Assembly: GCF_900100075.1 (NCBI RefSeq)
Contig: NZ_FNEG01000006.1
Coordinates: forward strand, 370,138 to 434,137
Length of the DNA: 64,000 nt
Origin: Chryseobacterium jejuense
Lineage (GTDB): Bacteria > Bacteroidota > Bacteroidia > Flavobacteriales > Weeksellaceae
Direction: 5' to 3'
Shown in pieces: positions 28,109 through 36,657 of this stretch; the first letter of the stretch is position 1, and each line of letters opens with the position of its first letter. Below the pieces are notes generated by a model. That model did not search any database. It had not been told where the DNA came from and saw nothing but the letters and a program-made list of their open reading frames with translations. Made by a program: the position numbers and the translations under genes.

Positions 28109-29212
28109 ATGAACAAATTATTCACACTTACTTTTATATTAGGTTGTATGTATACTATGGGACAAACCTATCATTTTCCTGAAGAATCTTCACTTCATGA
28201 AGGAACCTGGCTGCAGTGGCCTCACCATTATCAACATGGTACCACTTACCGCCAAAGAGTAGAACAAACCTGGATTGATATGACAAAAGGATTACAATCA
28301 GGAGAAAAAGTACACATTATAGCTTATAATGTAGATGAGAAAAAAAGAATCATCAAACTTTTAGAAGACAATAAGGTTCCGATGAAGAATGTAGACTTCA
28401 GAATTTATCCTACCGATGATGTTTGGATCAGAGATAACGGACCTATTTTCGTAAAGGATGGCAAAGGGAATGTACTGATTGAAGATTGGGGGTTCAACGG
28501 TTGGGGTGAAAAGTTCGACTTTGAAAATTGTGATGAAATTCCACAACGAATAGGAAAAGATCTGGGTGTAAAAGTGATAGATCTGAATGAAGAAATGGTT
28601 AATGAAGGTGGATCAGTGGAAACAGATGGAAGCGGAGTTCTGATGGCTTGTAAAAGTTCAGTTATCAGTCAGAAAAAAGATGCTACAAGAAACAAAGGAA
28701 TTACCCAACAGGAAGCTGAAGAAATGTTTGAAACTTACTATGGAGTATCCAAAGTGATATGGCTGGATGGGGTTACCGGATTAGATGTTACGGATATGCA
28801 CATTGATGGTTTCATGAAGTTTGTCAACTCTTCTACCATGATTACAATGAAGGAAGATGATCTTGCAGAGCTTGGACTTTCCGATAAAGATATCAATACA
28901 TTGTATACCGCATCCAATGTTGATGGTAAAGAGTATAAGAAAGTATACCTACCGGCTACCAAAAATAAAGTAAAAACAGCTTATGGAAAGCAGTTGGATG
29001 AAAAAGGTTCCTATGTTAATTATTATGTAGCCAACACTGTAGTCCTTGTTCCTAATTATGGAGATCCTAATGACCAGATTGCGAATCAGATTATTCAGAA
29101 GCAATATCCAAACAGAAAAGTGATAGGAATAGATGTGAGAAACCTATATGAAAACGGAGGGATGGTACATTGTGTTACCCAACAGCAGCCTGCCGGAAAT
29201 TTAATGAAGTAA
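28109..29212 (+). CDS. Exported agmatine deiminase (PAD_porph family)
   Basis: A 367-residue guanidino-modifying enzyme that converts agmatine to N-carbamoylputrescine and ammonia (or is a related peptidyl-arginine deiminase). The start is the ATG at 28109; an upstream in-frame start would overlap the previous gene. A signal peptide (about 1-19, ending YTMGQ) indicates export, unlike cytoplasmic AguA. Catalytic motifs are present: DDVWIRDNGP (Asp), DMHIDGFMKF (His) and GGMVHCVTQQQPAG near the C-terminus (nucleophilic Cys). The insert SQKKDATRNKGITQQEAEE matches bacterial agmatine deiminases. The HCVTQQQP form fits agmatine deiminase better than P. gingivalis PAD. Confidence 0.9.
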   Translation: MNKLFTLTFILGCMYTMGQTYHFPEESSLHEGTWLQWPHHYQHGTTYRQRVEQTWIDMTKGLQSGEKVHIIAYNVDEKKRIIKLLEDNKVPMKNVDFRIYPTDDVWIRDNGPIFVKDGKGNVLIEDWGFNGWGEKFDFENCDEIPQRIGKDLGVKVIDLNEEMVNEGGSVETDGSGVLMACKSSVISQKKDATRNKGITQQEAEEMFETYYGVSKVIWLDGVTGLDVTDMHIDGFMKFVNSSTMITMKEDDLAELGLSDKDINTLYTASNVDGKEYKKVYLPATKNKVKTAYGKQLDEKGSYVNYYVANTVVLVPNYGDPNDQIANQIIQKQYPNRKVIGIDVRNLYENGGMVHCVTQQQPAGNLMK

Positions 29213-29227
29213 TAGTAAAACCTCAGT

Positions 29228-29285
29228 AAAACATTATGGTACAAACGATAATTTAGAATTTCGGGGTATCATAATGTTTTTTTTA
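29228..29285 (+). terminator. Probable terminator after agmatine deiminase
   Basis: AAACATTATG (29229-29238) pairs with CATAATGTTT (29270-29279) across a 31-base loop, and a T-run of eight or more follows. Confidence 0.6.
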
Positions 29286-29572
29286 TGTTGATTTTTTACG
29301 GAAAAGATAGGTTTACTTATTTCATTTTCTGTATTTGTGGAAGATACTAGTAAAAAAATATAATAAGTAGCTATTCGATAGATTTTGTTATTAAAATATG
29401 ATATAGTCTGATCATTGATTTACTTAGTGTTTAGTGGTGTATTGTATTAATTTTTCGTAAATTAGTAAGACGGTATTATTCAATTTCGGGTGAAAATTGT
29501 CATCTGATTTTGAAATTCCGGCGGACAAGCCGAACACCGCATCACAAAGTAGGCACACCTAAAAACACACCT
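29286..29572. other. Gene-free stretch upstream of the HdeD-like gene
   Basis: AT-rich and no ORF of note; it presumably holds the promoter of the HdeD-like gene, although no perfect TAnnTTTG was found. Confidence 0.4.
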
Positions 29573-30205
29573 ATGGCTAATCTATTTCAAACACTTACCA
29601 ACACAGTTAAACATTGGTATATTCCATTGATCTTTGGAATTCTCTTTCTGATCTGCGGTTTTTATGTATTCAGTGTGCCACTTGCAACGTATGTAACACT
29701 TTCCATATTTTTTAGTGTTTCGTTCCTGTTCTCGGGGATCACGGAAATTTTCTTTTCCATACAGAATTGTAAATCTCTTCAGGGATGGGGTTGGTTCCTT
29801 GTAAGTGGGCTTCTGACCACAGCAATTGGAGTTTATCTGATCGCCTATCCGCAGATTTCAATGTCTATTCTTCCGTTTGTAGTAGGATTTACCCTTTTAT
29901 TCCGTTCTTTCCAGTTGTTAGGATTCGCTTTTGATTTGAAGAGTATGAGAATTATGAGCTGGGGAAATGTAGCTTTAGCAAGTGTAGGAGGAATTATTTT
30001 TTCTTTACTGCTGATATTTAATCCCATATTTACTGGGATTTCTCTGGTGACATTAACCGGCGTTTCTTTTATCTTTATGGGGATAGCTTCTATTATGCTG
30101 GCTTTAGATCTTAGAAAGGTTAAAAAAATTCCTGGAAAAGTGAGCCAGGAACTGAGGGATCGGATTAAATCTATTCAGGATGAAATTGATCATGTGAAAA
30201 AGTAA
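29573..30205 (+). CDS. HdeD-family (DUF308) membrane protein
   Basis: A 210-residue inner membrane protein with six hydrophobic segments in three similar pairs, as in HdeD, an acid-resistance protein of E. coli. It ends in a short basic/acidic coiled-coil tail (KVSQELRDRIKSIQDEIDHVKK). The ATG at 29573 is preferred over a TTG 63 bases upstream because the extra residues are basic and unlike the family. HdeD homologues are widespread in soil Flavobacteriia and may act in envelope stress; function here is inference. Confidence 0.85.
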   Translation: MANLFQTLTNTVKHWYIPLIFGILFLICGFYVFSVPLATYVTLSIFFSVSFLFSGITEIFFSIQNCKSLQGWGWFLVSGLLTTAIGVYLIAYPQISMSILPFVVGFTLLFRSFQLLGFAFDLKSMRIMSWGNVALASVGGIIFSLLLIFNPIFTGISLVTLTGVSFIFMGIASIMLALDLRKVKKIPGKVSQELRDRIKSIQDEIDHVKK

Positions 30206-30228
30206 GTATACCTTATATTTATAAATGT

Positions 30229-30262
30229 AAAAAGACCTTAATAAGAGGTCTTTTTGTTTTTT
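30229..30262 (+). terminator. Terminator after the HdeD-like gene
   Basis: AAAAAGACCT / AGGTCTTTTT stem with an 7-base loop, then a T-rich tract. The A-flank makes it usable by the converging leftward gene as well. Confidence 0.85.
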
Positions 30263-30289
30263 ATCAGCATTTTTCTGTATAAAATTAAG

Positions 30290-31714
30290 TTACAGGTCCA
30301 GAATCCATTTCTGAAGATCAGTGTTCGAAGATAATTTAAGCTTTTTCTTAAGTCTGTATCTTTTTGTCTCTATCCCACGGACACTAATGTTTTCATATTG
30401 GCAGATTTCTTTATTCGTAAGATTTAATCTGATATAAGCACTGAATTTTATATCATGTTCTGTAAGTTCAGGAGTATGTGTAATTAGTTTTTCATAGAAT
30501 TCAGGGTATACTTCTTTAAAACGTACCAGAAACAGAGGGCTTCTGCTCTCCATAAGCTGAATGATTTCATCAAATGAATTATTTACTTTCAATTTAAGAA
30601 CATCCGTTTCTATGATCTTTTTCTCTAGAATTTGGTCCTTTTTCAGGGCTTTTTTAATATAGATTTTTCTGATGAAATATAATAACAGGCCAAATGATAC
30701 TACAATGAGCATGACTATAAAGTAGAACATCCTTCTTTCTTTTCCTTTTTCCTCATGCTTTAAATCAATCAATGTATTAACGGCAAGATTTACGGCTTCT
30801 TTTTCGTTTTTACTGATATCGTCATGAAGAAGGGTATATTTTCTTAGAAATTCATTAGATTTTTCAATTTCATTTAAAGATTTATAAACACTGGAAAGTG
30901 TGTCATAAACAGTCAGTAAGGAGCCTGGGTTATTTTTCGTTTTTTGAAATACGTCTAGCGATTTCAAATAATATTCAAGTGCTTTTTCTTTATTTCCTTT
31001 TATATTATATAGATCTCCATAGCTGAACCATGCAGTGGCTTTTTCAATATCAGATGCATTGTTAGAATAGGCAAAAGCCTTATTCATATAGTATTCAGCA
31101 GAGTCTAAATGTTTTTTTTCAGCAATAAATTTATCTGCTGTTCTTGTATAAGACGTGATATTGGGTTTTGAACCCAGTATTTTCTTCTTTATAGCTTGTA
31201 AAGAATCAAGGTTTTTATCTTTGGGAAAGTTCTGTTGTTTCCATGAATAGTTGTAGGCCAGGGCAAATTCTCTCTGTTTAAGATTGGTAATTTTCTTTAT
31301 ATAAGATGCTGCCTGATCAAAGGCTGCATTGGATTGTTCATAAAGTCCCAGCCGTGTATAATTCCTTCCGTATTCATTGTATAAATTGGCCTTCAGAAAA
31401 GGATCATTACTATGCAGCAGCTCTTTTTTAGCTTTGTCAAGATACTCAAGGCTTTCTTTATTCCTGTCAAGTCCGGATAATATGCTTCCTATATTGGTAT
31501 ATACCATAATAACACCCTTGGTGTCATCATTTTTTTCATATTGTGTAAGAGCGTTAATATTGTATTTTAAAGCTCCTTCGGCGTCTAGTCTCTTTCGATA
31601 TTCTAATGTCGTTTTTATAGGTTCGGGTTGAAAAGAGAAGTCCTGAGCGTCAAAAAATACTGAGAAGGAAAAGAAAATCAGATATAATATTTTAATTCTA
31701 AAATTTTGGAACAT
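30290..31714 (-). CDS. Membrane-bound TPR-LuxR regulator
   Basis: A 474-residue protein from the ATG at 31714. A signal peptide (about 1-23, ending FFDAQ) is followed by about six TPR repeats outside the cytoplasm (residues ~40-310), one membrane helix (FYFIVMLIVVSFGLLLYFI, about 330-350), a short coiled coil and a C-terminal LuxR-type helix-turn-helix (ELTEHDIKFSAYIRLNLTNKEICQYENISVRGIETKRYRLKKKL). This one-component architecture is common in Flavobacteriia and links an envelope signal to transcription. It is divergent from the secreted-protein gene at 32286, which is the obvious candidate target. Confidence 0.88.
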   Translation of the reverse strand: MFQNFRIKILYLIFFSFSVFFDAQDFSFQPEPIKTTLEYRKRLDAEGALKYNINALTQYEKNDDTKGVIMVYTNIGSILSGLDRNKESLEYLDKAKKELLHSNDPFLKANLYNEYGRNYTRLGLYEQSNAAFDQAASYIKKITNLKQREFALAYNYSWKQQNFPKDKNLDSLQAIKKKILGSKPNITSYTRTADKFIAEKKHLDSAEYYMNKAFAYSNNASDIEKATAWFSYGDLYNIKGNKEKALEYYLKSLDVFQKTKNNPGSLLTVYDTLSSVYKSLNEIEKSNEFLRKYTLLHDDISKNEKEAVNLAVNTLIDLKHEEKGKERRMFYFIVMLIVVSFGLLLYFIRKIYIKKALKKDQILEKKIIETDVLKLKVNNSFDEIIQLMESRSPLFLVRFKEVYPEFYEKLITHTPELTEHDIKFSAYIRLNLTNKEICQYENISVRGIETKRYRLKKKLKLSSNTDLQKWILDL

Positions 31715-31974
31715 ATTTTTTAAAATTATTAACACAAAAATAACTTTTTTATGAATATGATTAAGAAATTAATCAGCTGCATGTAATTTTTTATTTTGAC
31801 ATATAGCAAAAATGTACTTCAAAAACACTCCATTTAAATAAGTAAAGTATTGTTTGTTAATTCATTGTGTTGTGAAGTGTATTTGAAGTAATGCTTAGTG
31901 TAGATAATATTGATAGATTTATCACGAAATAATTTTTTCATTCTTTCACGTTTGAAAAGTGTTTGTGTTTAGAG

Positions 31975-32002
31975 GCAGGGATATTGATGATCCCTGCTTT
32001 TT
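31975..32002 (+). repeat. GCAGGGAT hairpin, left copy
   Basis: GCAGGGAT (31975-31982) and ATCCCTGC (31990-31997), followed by T5. No rightward gene ends upstream of it. A related hairpin (34082-34113) follows the gene at 32286-34040, and both are followed 20-30 bases later by TCTAAAGT. Confidence 0.6.
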
Positions 32003-32193
32003 AAATAAGAGAACTATTGGAGTTCTAAAGTGTTTATAATTATCCTCTTTCCTCTGAATATTGCTCAAAAATACTAATAATTCACTTTTTCGACTTACTT
32101 CAAAGTTACTTCATCTTTGTTGTAACTATTTGTTTTACAGAGTATTGTTTATTGAAGTGTCTTTGGTGTAGATTTTTTTTTGTTTGCGTGCTG

Positions 32194-32201
32194 TAAGTTT
32201 G
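32194..32201 (+). promoter_or_regulatory. -7 element of the repeat-protein gene
   Basis: TAAGTTTG, a perfect TAnnTTTG, 84 bases before the ATG at 32286. No TTG at the standard distance, which may point to an activator-dependent promoter. Confidence 0.5.
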
Positions 32202-32285
32202 CATCATCAAGTTCGAACACTGGAGATTTCAGACCGGTCATGTTTTTCAGTACGATTCTAAATACACACAAGAAAAAATTAAACA

Positions 32286-34040
32286 ATGAAAAAAATAATA
32301 ATTTCATCTGCGATATTTGTCGCGAATTTTGCCTTTTCTCAAGTAGGTATTAATACCCCTAATCCACAAGCATCATTGGATATCCAAAGCAAAGGAAATA
32401 CTTCCGCTACTAAAGCTATGAGAATCAATAACTCAAATAATACAGAAATGGTTACCATTACTGATGCGGGGAAAGTGGGAATCGGAGCTGCTATTCCGAA
32501 ATCAAACCTGCAGGTTATTGGAGATGAATTGAGGGTTGGCGGGACATCCTCACAACTTGGGAGTGTTGCCAATCCAATTTTAAGAATTCATTCTAATGCA
32601 AATACTGATGGTTCAGGAGGTTCACTGCTTTTCAGTGAGAATATGGAGACTTTTGGATATTATATAAGACAAAATACAGAAGCAGGAAATACTTATGGTT
32701 CCGATGGTTTAGCGATTGGTGCTGCACAAACAGGGAAGTATACATATAATCCGGCACGTCCCGGCATTTTTGTTTCAGATTTTCAAAATGTAAGTTTTGG
32801 AACAGCTACTCCCCAGGCAATGTTTCACATTGATGGAGCAAGAGATAATAATATTAATGCAGCTCCAACATCTGCGCAGCAAGTAAATGATATTGTGGTT
32901 AACACCTCTGGAAATATAGGAATAGGAACAATCAGCCCTACCCATAAGCTCGATATTCGTTCTGCAATTAACGGAGCCGTTAAAATTGTAGATGGAACAC
33001 AGGGAGCCAATAAAGTTTTAACCTCAGACGCTAATGGTGTGGCTACATGGAAAGATAATGTTACTGATACAAGTATCTATAATAGTAATGGAACGTTGTC
33101 GGCTAACCGAACCGTTGCACAAGCAGGGAATACTTTAGCATTTACAAGTACTGCTACAGCCGGAACTAGTCATTTTACTGTAGATGGGACCACTTTTAAT
33201 GTTGATGCAAGAAATAACAGAATTGGCCTTGGTACTGCATCTCCCAATAACCTTTTGGATTTGGGTGCCTCTCAGGGAAAAAAACTAGCGATTTGGAACA
33301 GTACTGCTGGCGATGATTTTTATGGATTTGGAGCGGCACAAAATGTTTTACAACTTTTTGCGGGGGTTCCAACTATAGGAAATGCGCTGATGACTTTAAA
33401 TAAAAATGGAAGGGTGGGTATTGGAACTACTAACCCCCAAGCTAATTTTCATACCATCGGAACAAGGAGATTTGAGAATGCTACAAGCGGCTCTGTAGCT
33501 GTGGGTGCTGTACTAACGGCAACTGATACTAATGGTACTGCTGAATGGCGGATTCCCGCTTCTCAAACTGCTGTAGGAGGTGTCGTAGGAGGTGCTGGGA
33601 TTAATATTCCTTTTGCTAATGATGGCACTTATAAATATACAGGAAGGTATGTCACATTGCCTCCGGGAAAATGGGCAGTTACTATTACTCAGCTGGCACA
33701 AACTGTGGGTAATCTGGATAATGATGACTGGATGTTTGTGAGAAGTACTTTTGGAGAAGGGAATGTAGCTGTAGGCGCTGCTCTTACACGATCTAATGAT
33801 GTAAGAGGTCCTTCATTGATGAGTTTCAGAGTACAAGGACCTGCTTCTGCAGGACATACCCAACAGTTTGATGTATTTCAGGGAACTATTATTATTGAAA
33901 ATACGACCTCATCAGATAAAATCTATAGATATATTGCTGGAAATACAGTTACAGGTGGAGGACCTAATAGCACAACCGTTATCTCACGATTTGGAGATAC
34001 ATGGTCAGAGAGTTCCATTTTTGCTACAGCCATTAAATAG
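32286..34040 (+). CDS. Large secreted repeat protein with GKVGIGT-type motifs
   Basis: A 584-residue exported protein: signal peptide (MKKIIISSAIFVANFAFSQ), then VGINTPNPQASLDI. Recurring short motifs of the form G-x-(V/I)-G-I-G-x-x-x-P-x-x-x-L occur at about residues 65, 210, 315 and 375. This spacing is typical of phage tail-fibre-like and trimeric beta-helical surface proteins. The segment IDGARDNNINAAPTSAQQVND recurs in altered form in the protein at 35495. The C-terminal ~150 residues form a different, probably jelly-roll, domain (GKWAVTITQLAQTVGNL ... SSIFATAIK). It is probably secreted or surface-attached. A binding or adhesion role is inference. Confidence 0.75.
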   Translation: MKKIIISSAIFVANFAFSQVGINTPNPQASLDIQSKGNTSATKAMRINNSNNTEMVTITDAGKVGIGAAIPKSNLQVIGDELRVGGTSSQLGSVANPILRIHSNANTDGSGGSLLFSENMETFGYYIRQNTEAGNTYGSDGLAIGAAQTGKYTYNPARPGIFVSDFQNVSFGTATPQAMFHIDGARDNNINAAPTSAQQVNDIVVNTSGNIGIGTISPTHKLDIRSAINGAVKIVDGTQGANKVLTSDANGVATWKDNVTDTSIYNSNGTLSANRTVAQAGNTLAFTSTATAGTSHFTVDGTTFNVDARNNRIGLGTASPNNLLDLGASQGKKLAIWNSTAGDDFYGFGAAQNVLQLFAGVPTIGNALMTLNKNGRVGIGTTNPQANFHTIGTRRFENATSGSVAVGAVLTATDTNGTAEWRIPASQTAVGGVVGGAGINIPFANDGTYKYTGRYVTLPPGKWAVTITQLAQTVGNLDNDDWMFVRSTFGEGNVAVGAALTRSNDVRGPSLMSFRVQGPASAGHTQQFDVFQGTIIIENTTSSDKIYRYIAGNTVTGGGPNSTTVISRFGDTWSESSIFATAIK

Positions 34041-34081
34041 TAAGAGAAAAGAGGATATTTTATTTTTATGGTTGTTGGCAG

Positions 34082-34125
34082 GCAGGGATACACTGGATTT
34101 TCCATATCCCTGCTTATTTAAACAC
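34082..34125 (+). terminator. GCAGGGATA hairpin after the repeat-protein gene
   Basis: GCAGGGATA (34082-34090) and TATCCCTGC (34105-34113) with an inner TGGA/TCCA pairing. It lies 40 bases after the stop, with a weak T tract; it probably terminates the gene and is related to the hairpin at 31975. Confidence 0.55.
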
Positions 34126-34192
34126 AGTATAATTGAGTATCTAAAGTTATGTATGGTGTAATTAAACAGATTAAATTTTATTATAAGAGACA

Positions 34193-34627
34193 ATGGAGTT
34201 AGATTTTAAAAACATTCACATAGGAAACATGATTCACTTACAGGTAGAACAAAATCAATTTGAAATGACAAGGATATGTAAGTTTATGAAGTCTTCGGAA
34301 AAGGAAATAAAAGCAATGTATCTACAAAAAGATCTTCCAACCGGTATATTATTAAGATGGAGCAAACTGTTACAGTATGATTTTTTCCGGATCTATTCTC
34401 AGCATTTAATATTATTTGCACCCCAGAAAAGTAGTGCACGGGTTTACGTAAAACAAACGGAGGATAAGAAAAGTAACCTCCCACAATTTAAAAAAAACTT
34501 ATATACTAAGGAAATTATTGACTTTATTCTTGAGCTTATCCGTACTGGGGAAAAAACAAAAGAGCAGGTAATGGCGCAATATAATATTCCTAAAACAACT
34601 TTGTATAAATGGCTTAAAAAATACTAA
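34193..34627 (+). CDS. Small HTH protein (144 aa), unknown role
   Basis: I do not recognise a named family. The product has a C-terminal helix-turn-helix of the transposase or Fis type (EIIDFILELIRTGEKTKEQVMAQYNIPKTTLYKWLKKY). The N-terminal ~80 residues are an alpha-helical segment (MIHLQVEQNQFEMTRICKFMKSSEKEIKAMY) that resembles no transposase catalytic core, and no DDE motif is present. It lies between two secreted repeat-protein genes and 50 bases before another small HTH gene. It might be a domesticated transposase-like DNA-binding protein or a regulator. Confidence 0.65.
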   Translation: MELDFKNIHIGNMIHLQVEQNQFEMTRICKFMKSSEKEIKAMYLQKDLPTGILLRWSKLLQYDFFRIYSQHLILFAPQKSSARVYVKQTEDKKSNLPQFKKNLYTKEIIDFILELIRTGEKTKEQVMAQYNIPKTTLYKWLKKY

Positions 34628-34677
34628 CGAAATGTAATAGGATCTGTAAAATAGTATACTAAATCAAATGAAAAGAA

Positions 34678-35001
34678 ATGAAATGTTCAAAACCTTATTA
34701 TAAAAAGATATTTACTGATATGTTGGCATTAAAATTTCCTGATAAAAAAGAACAATGCTTGTTTTTCTTAAATAAAGAAGAACTTTCTGAGCTGGATGTG
34801 CTAAAACTTAATAAAATTATATTTGGCGAGGATGTTTCAGAAAATGTAAATGCCAAAAATCACAGGTCTTATGATAAGTCTACTATTTTTAAAATTTTGG
34901 ATTATCAAAAGAAACAGAAACTGAATAATATACAGACTGCCAGGTATTTTGGTCTTAGTAGAAACACAGTAGCAAAGTGGAAAAAAATATTTTTAGTCTA
35001 A
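34678..35001 (+). CDS. Small HTH protein (107 aa), partner of the previous gene
   Basis: An unrecognised 107-residue protein. Its C-terminus is a second helix-turn-helix (TIFKILDYQKKQKLNNIQTARYFGLSRNTVAKWKKIFLV) resembling IS3/Tn-type DNA-binding N-terminal domains, with no catalytic part following. The N-terminal half is polar and helical. The next 490 bases hold no matching second ORF, so an intact insertion sequence is not present. The start is the ATG at 34678; the pairing with the previous gene (50-base gap, same strand, similar HTH type) suggests an operon. Confidence 0.6.
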   Translation: MKCSKPYYKKIFTDMLALKFPDKKEQCLFFLNKEELSELDVLKLNKIIFGEDVSENVNAKNHRSYDKSTIFKILDYQKKQKLNNIQTARYFGLSRNTVAKWKKIFLV

Positions 35002-35494
35002 AAATAGTAGGTGCGGTTCCCAATAATTCAATATCTGATTCAAAATTATAGCTAAAATGTTTTTTTTTACTATTTCCTGATTTGAATTCTATCCAACTTT
35101 TGATAGAATATATCTTGATCATCTTTAGGGAAAAAATGTGCTTTTATCCATAGCTGCTTCTGTGTAATTCATAATGGTTATATTTTAAAATTATAGCTAT
35201 ATAAATGTGGGTTTTTCATTTAAAAAGCTATTTATTGAATAATATTTTCAATTAAAATAATGTATGGTTGATTATTTTTATATTTTTTTTAAACCGGGAT
35301 ATTGTTTAGTATCTGTTTTGTTCTTAATTTTAATCCATTGATAAATAATATTGTAGAGAGTTTTAAAGTGTAAATGCAGAAGTAGTAAAGTAAAGAGGTT
35401 TTGTAAGGATTACATTGATATAGAAACTAATGTTGAAGTAAAATTTATAAGATTCAAAAAATACATCATATTACTCAATTTAAAAACTAATAAA
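35002..35494. other. 493-base AT-rich gene-free region
   Basis: No intact ORF. On the minus strand, 35070-35166 is a stop-bounded frame without a start codon, reading QLWIKAHFFPKDDQDIFYQK and on to LDRIQIRK. It could be a decayed gene fragment. A TTTTAAAGTGT word near 35356 resembles TTCTAAAGTGT at 32023, upstream of the related secreted-protein gene. Confidence 0.4.
35070..35166 (-). pseudogene. Possible decayed coding fragment
   Basis: A 32-codon, start-less frame ending in a stop at 35070. Its composition (FFPKDDQDIFYQKLDRIQIR) looks protein-like rather than random, but I recognise no family and a chance occurrence cannot be excluded. Confidence 0.2.
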
Positions 35495-36520
35495 ATGAAA
35501 ACAAGCATTTTACTATTATCAATGTTGATAATTGCCAATTTTACACGTGCACAAATTGGAATATACACATCAAACCCTCAAGGCGCGCTCCATTTTGATG
35601 GTGCAAAAGACAATCCGGCGACGGGTATTCCAACTGATGTACAGCAAGCCAATGATTTTACAATAACCTCTACTGGAAATGTTGGTATTGGTACCATTAC
35701 CCCGTCATCAAATCTTCATATAAAAAATAGAGGAACAGCTACGGGGATTGGAACAGGTGAAGCGACGAATACAGGACTTTTGATAGAAAACCCTATTGCC
35801 AACAGTTCCATATTGTCAATTTTAAGAACCACCGGAGCAGCAGGAACTAAACAGACGGTAATGGGAATAAACCCTAATATCAATGGAAATAATGGATTGT
35901 TTGTTATTTCCCGTACCCCTGGTGCAACTGATTTTGTAATGGATTTATCTTCCGGCAATATAGGGATTGCCAATAATGCACCCACCAATACTTTAGATGT
36001 GGCTGGTAGTACCAGAATAAGAACCATGGATATAGCTGCAGGTGCTACCATTGTTACCCCAGTATATTCAGATACAAATGGCGTTTTGAATAAGGCAGTT
36101 ACTAATGTATATGGAACGGTTATTAATAATACAGTGAATGTAACAGCAGGGGCTACAGGTACTTTGATTACGGGAATTCCAAACGCCGGCGTATATAAGG
36201 TTGTCATTTCTGTTGGAAATACTTGTGCACGTACTGCTGTTGCAGAATATTATGTTACCAGCAATGCTTTTAACAGCGCTTTTTCTATTAAGGGAATAGA
36301 TGGTCTTCTCAACACTGATACCACCTCTAAAGGGCCTGTATTTACAGAAGTAAGCAGAACTACTACTTCAGTGGTCTGGTCTGGTGTGCCAAACTGCGCA
36401 GGAGGGACGGGGTCAGCCTTTAGTTATACACTAACAATGCCTTCAGCAGATGTGATAAATATTACCAATAATGGAGATGCAACGCTGGATTATAGAATAA
36501 TTCTTACAAGACTTTTTTAA
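35495..36520 (+). CDS. Secreted repeat protein, paralogue of the 32286 gene
   Basis: A 341-residue exported protein with a signal peptide (MKTSILLLSMLIIANFTRAQ), then IGIYTSNPQGALHFDGAKDN. The segment FDGAKDNPATGIPTDVQQAND is clearly related to IDGARDNNINAAPTSAQQVND of the 584-residue protein. One GNVGIGTITPSSNL motif (about residue 62) and one GNIGIANNAPTNTLDVAG motif (about 152) are present. The C-terminal half is a different beta-rich domain with paired cysteines (NTCARTAVAEYY, GVPNCAGGTGSAFSYTL) and ends YRIILTRLF. It is probably surface-exposed. Function is unknown. Confidence 0.75.
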   Translation: MKTSILLLSMLIIANFTRAQIGIYTSNPQGALHFDGAKDNPATGIPTDVQQANDFTITSTGNVGIGTITPSSNLHIKNRGTATGIGTGEATNTGLLIENPIANSSILSILRTTGAAGTKQTVMGINPNINGNNGLFVISRTPGATDFVMDLSSGNIGIANNAPTNTLDVAGSTRIRTMDIAAGATIVTPVYSDTNGVLNKAVTNVYGTVINNTVNVTAGATGTLITGIPNAGVYKVVISVGNTCARTAVAEYYVTSNAFNSAFSIKGIDGLLNTDTTSKGPVFTEVSRTTTSVVWSGVPNCAGGTGSAFSYTLTMPSADVINITNNGDATLDYRIILTRLF

Positions 36521-36533
36521 TTTTATAATATCC

Positions 36534-36562
36534 AAAAAGATCTCTAGGGAGATCTTTTTTTG
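36534..36562 (+). terminator. Terminator after the 341-aa secreted protein
   Basis: AAAAAGATCTC / GAGATCTTTTT with a 4-base loop, then further Ts. Confidence 0.9.
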
Positions 36563-36657
36563 TTTTTACTTGACTTTTTGTTTACGTATATTGTATTTTT
36601 ATATCAATCATAAATAGGGAAGTTATCAATGTGTTTTCCACTAAAAAACAATGAATT

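Larger units (their letters stand above)
31715..32285. other. 571-base gene-free region between the TPR-LuxR gene and the repeat protein
   Basis: It holds a hairpin of unclear purpose (31975-32002) and a perfect -7 element for the downstream gene (32194-32201). It also holds several AAGTGT/ACTTCA-type words (near 31815, 31876, 32097, 32154) that could be operator half-sites. No ORF. Confidence 0.5.

Noticed and set aside
34193..35001. Intact insertion sequence
   Set aside because: No catalytic transposase domain or terminal inverted repeats are seen around the two HTH genes.
35716..36207. 163-codon minus-strand frame
   Set aside because: It is the antisense of the repetitive secreted protein gene; repeats of Thr/Pro/Val codons make open frames on the opposite strand, and it has no start context or family.
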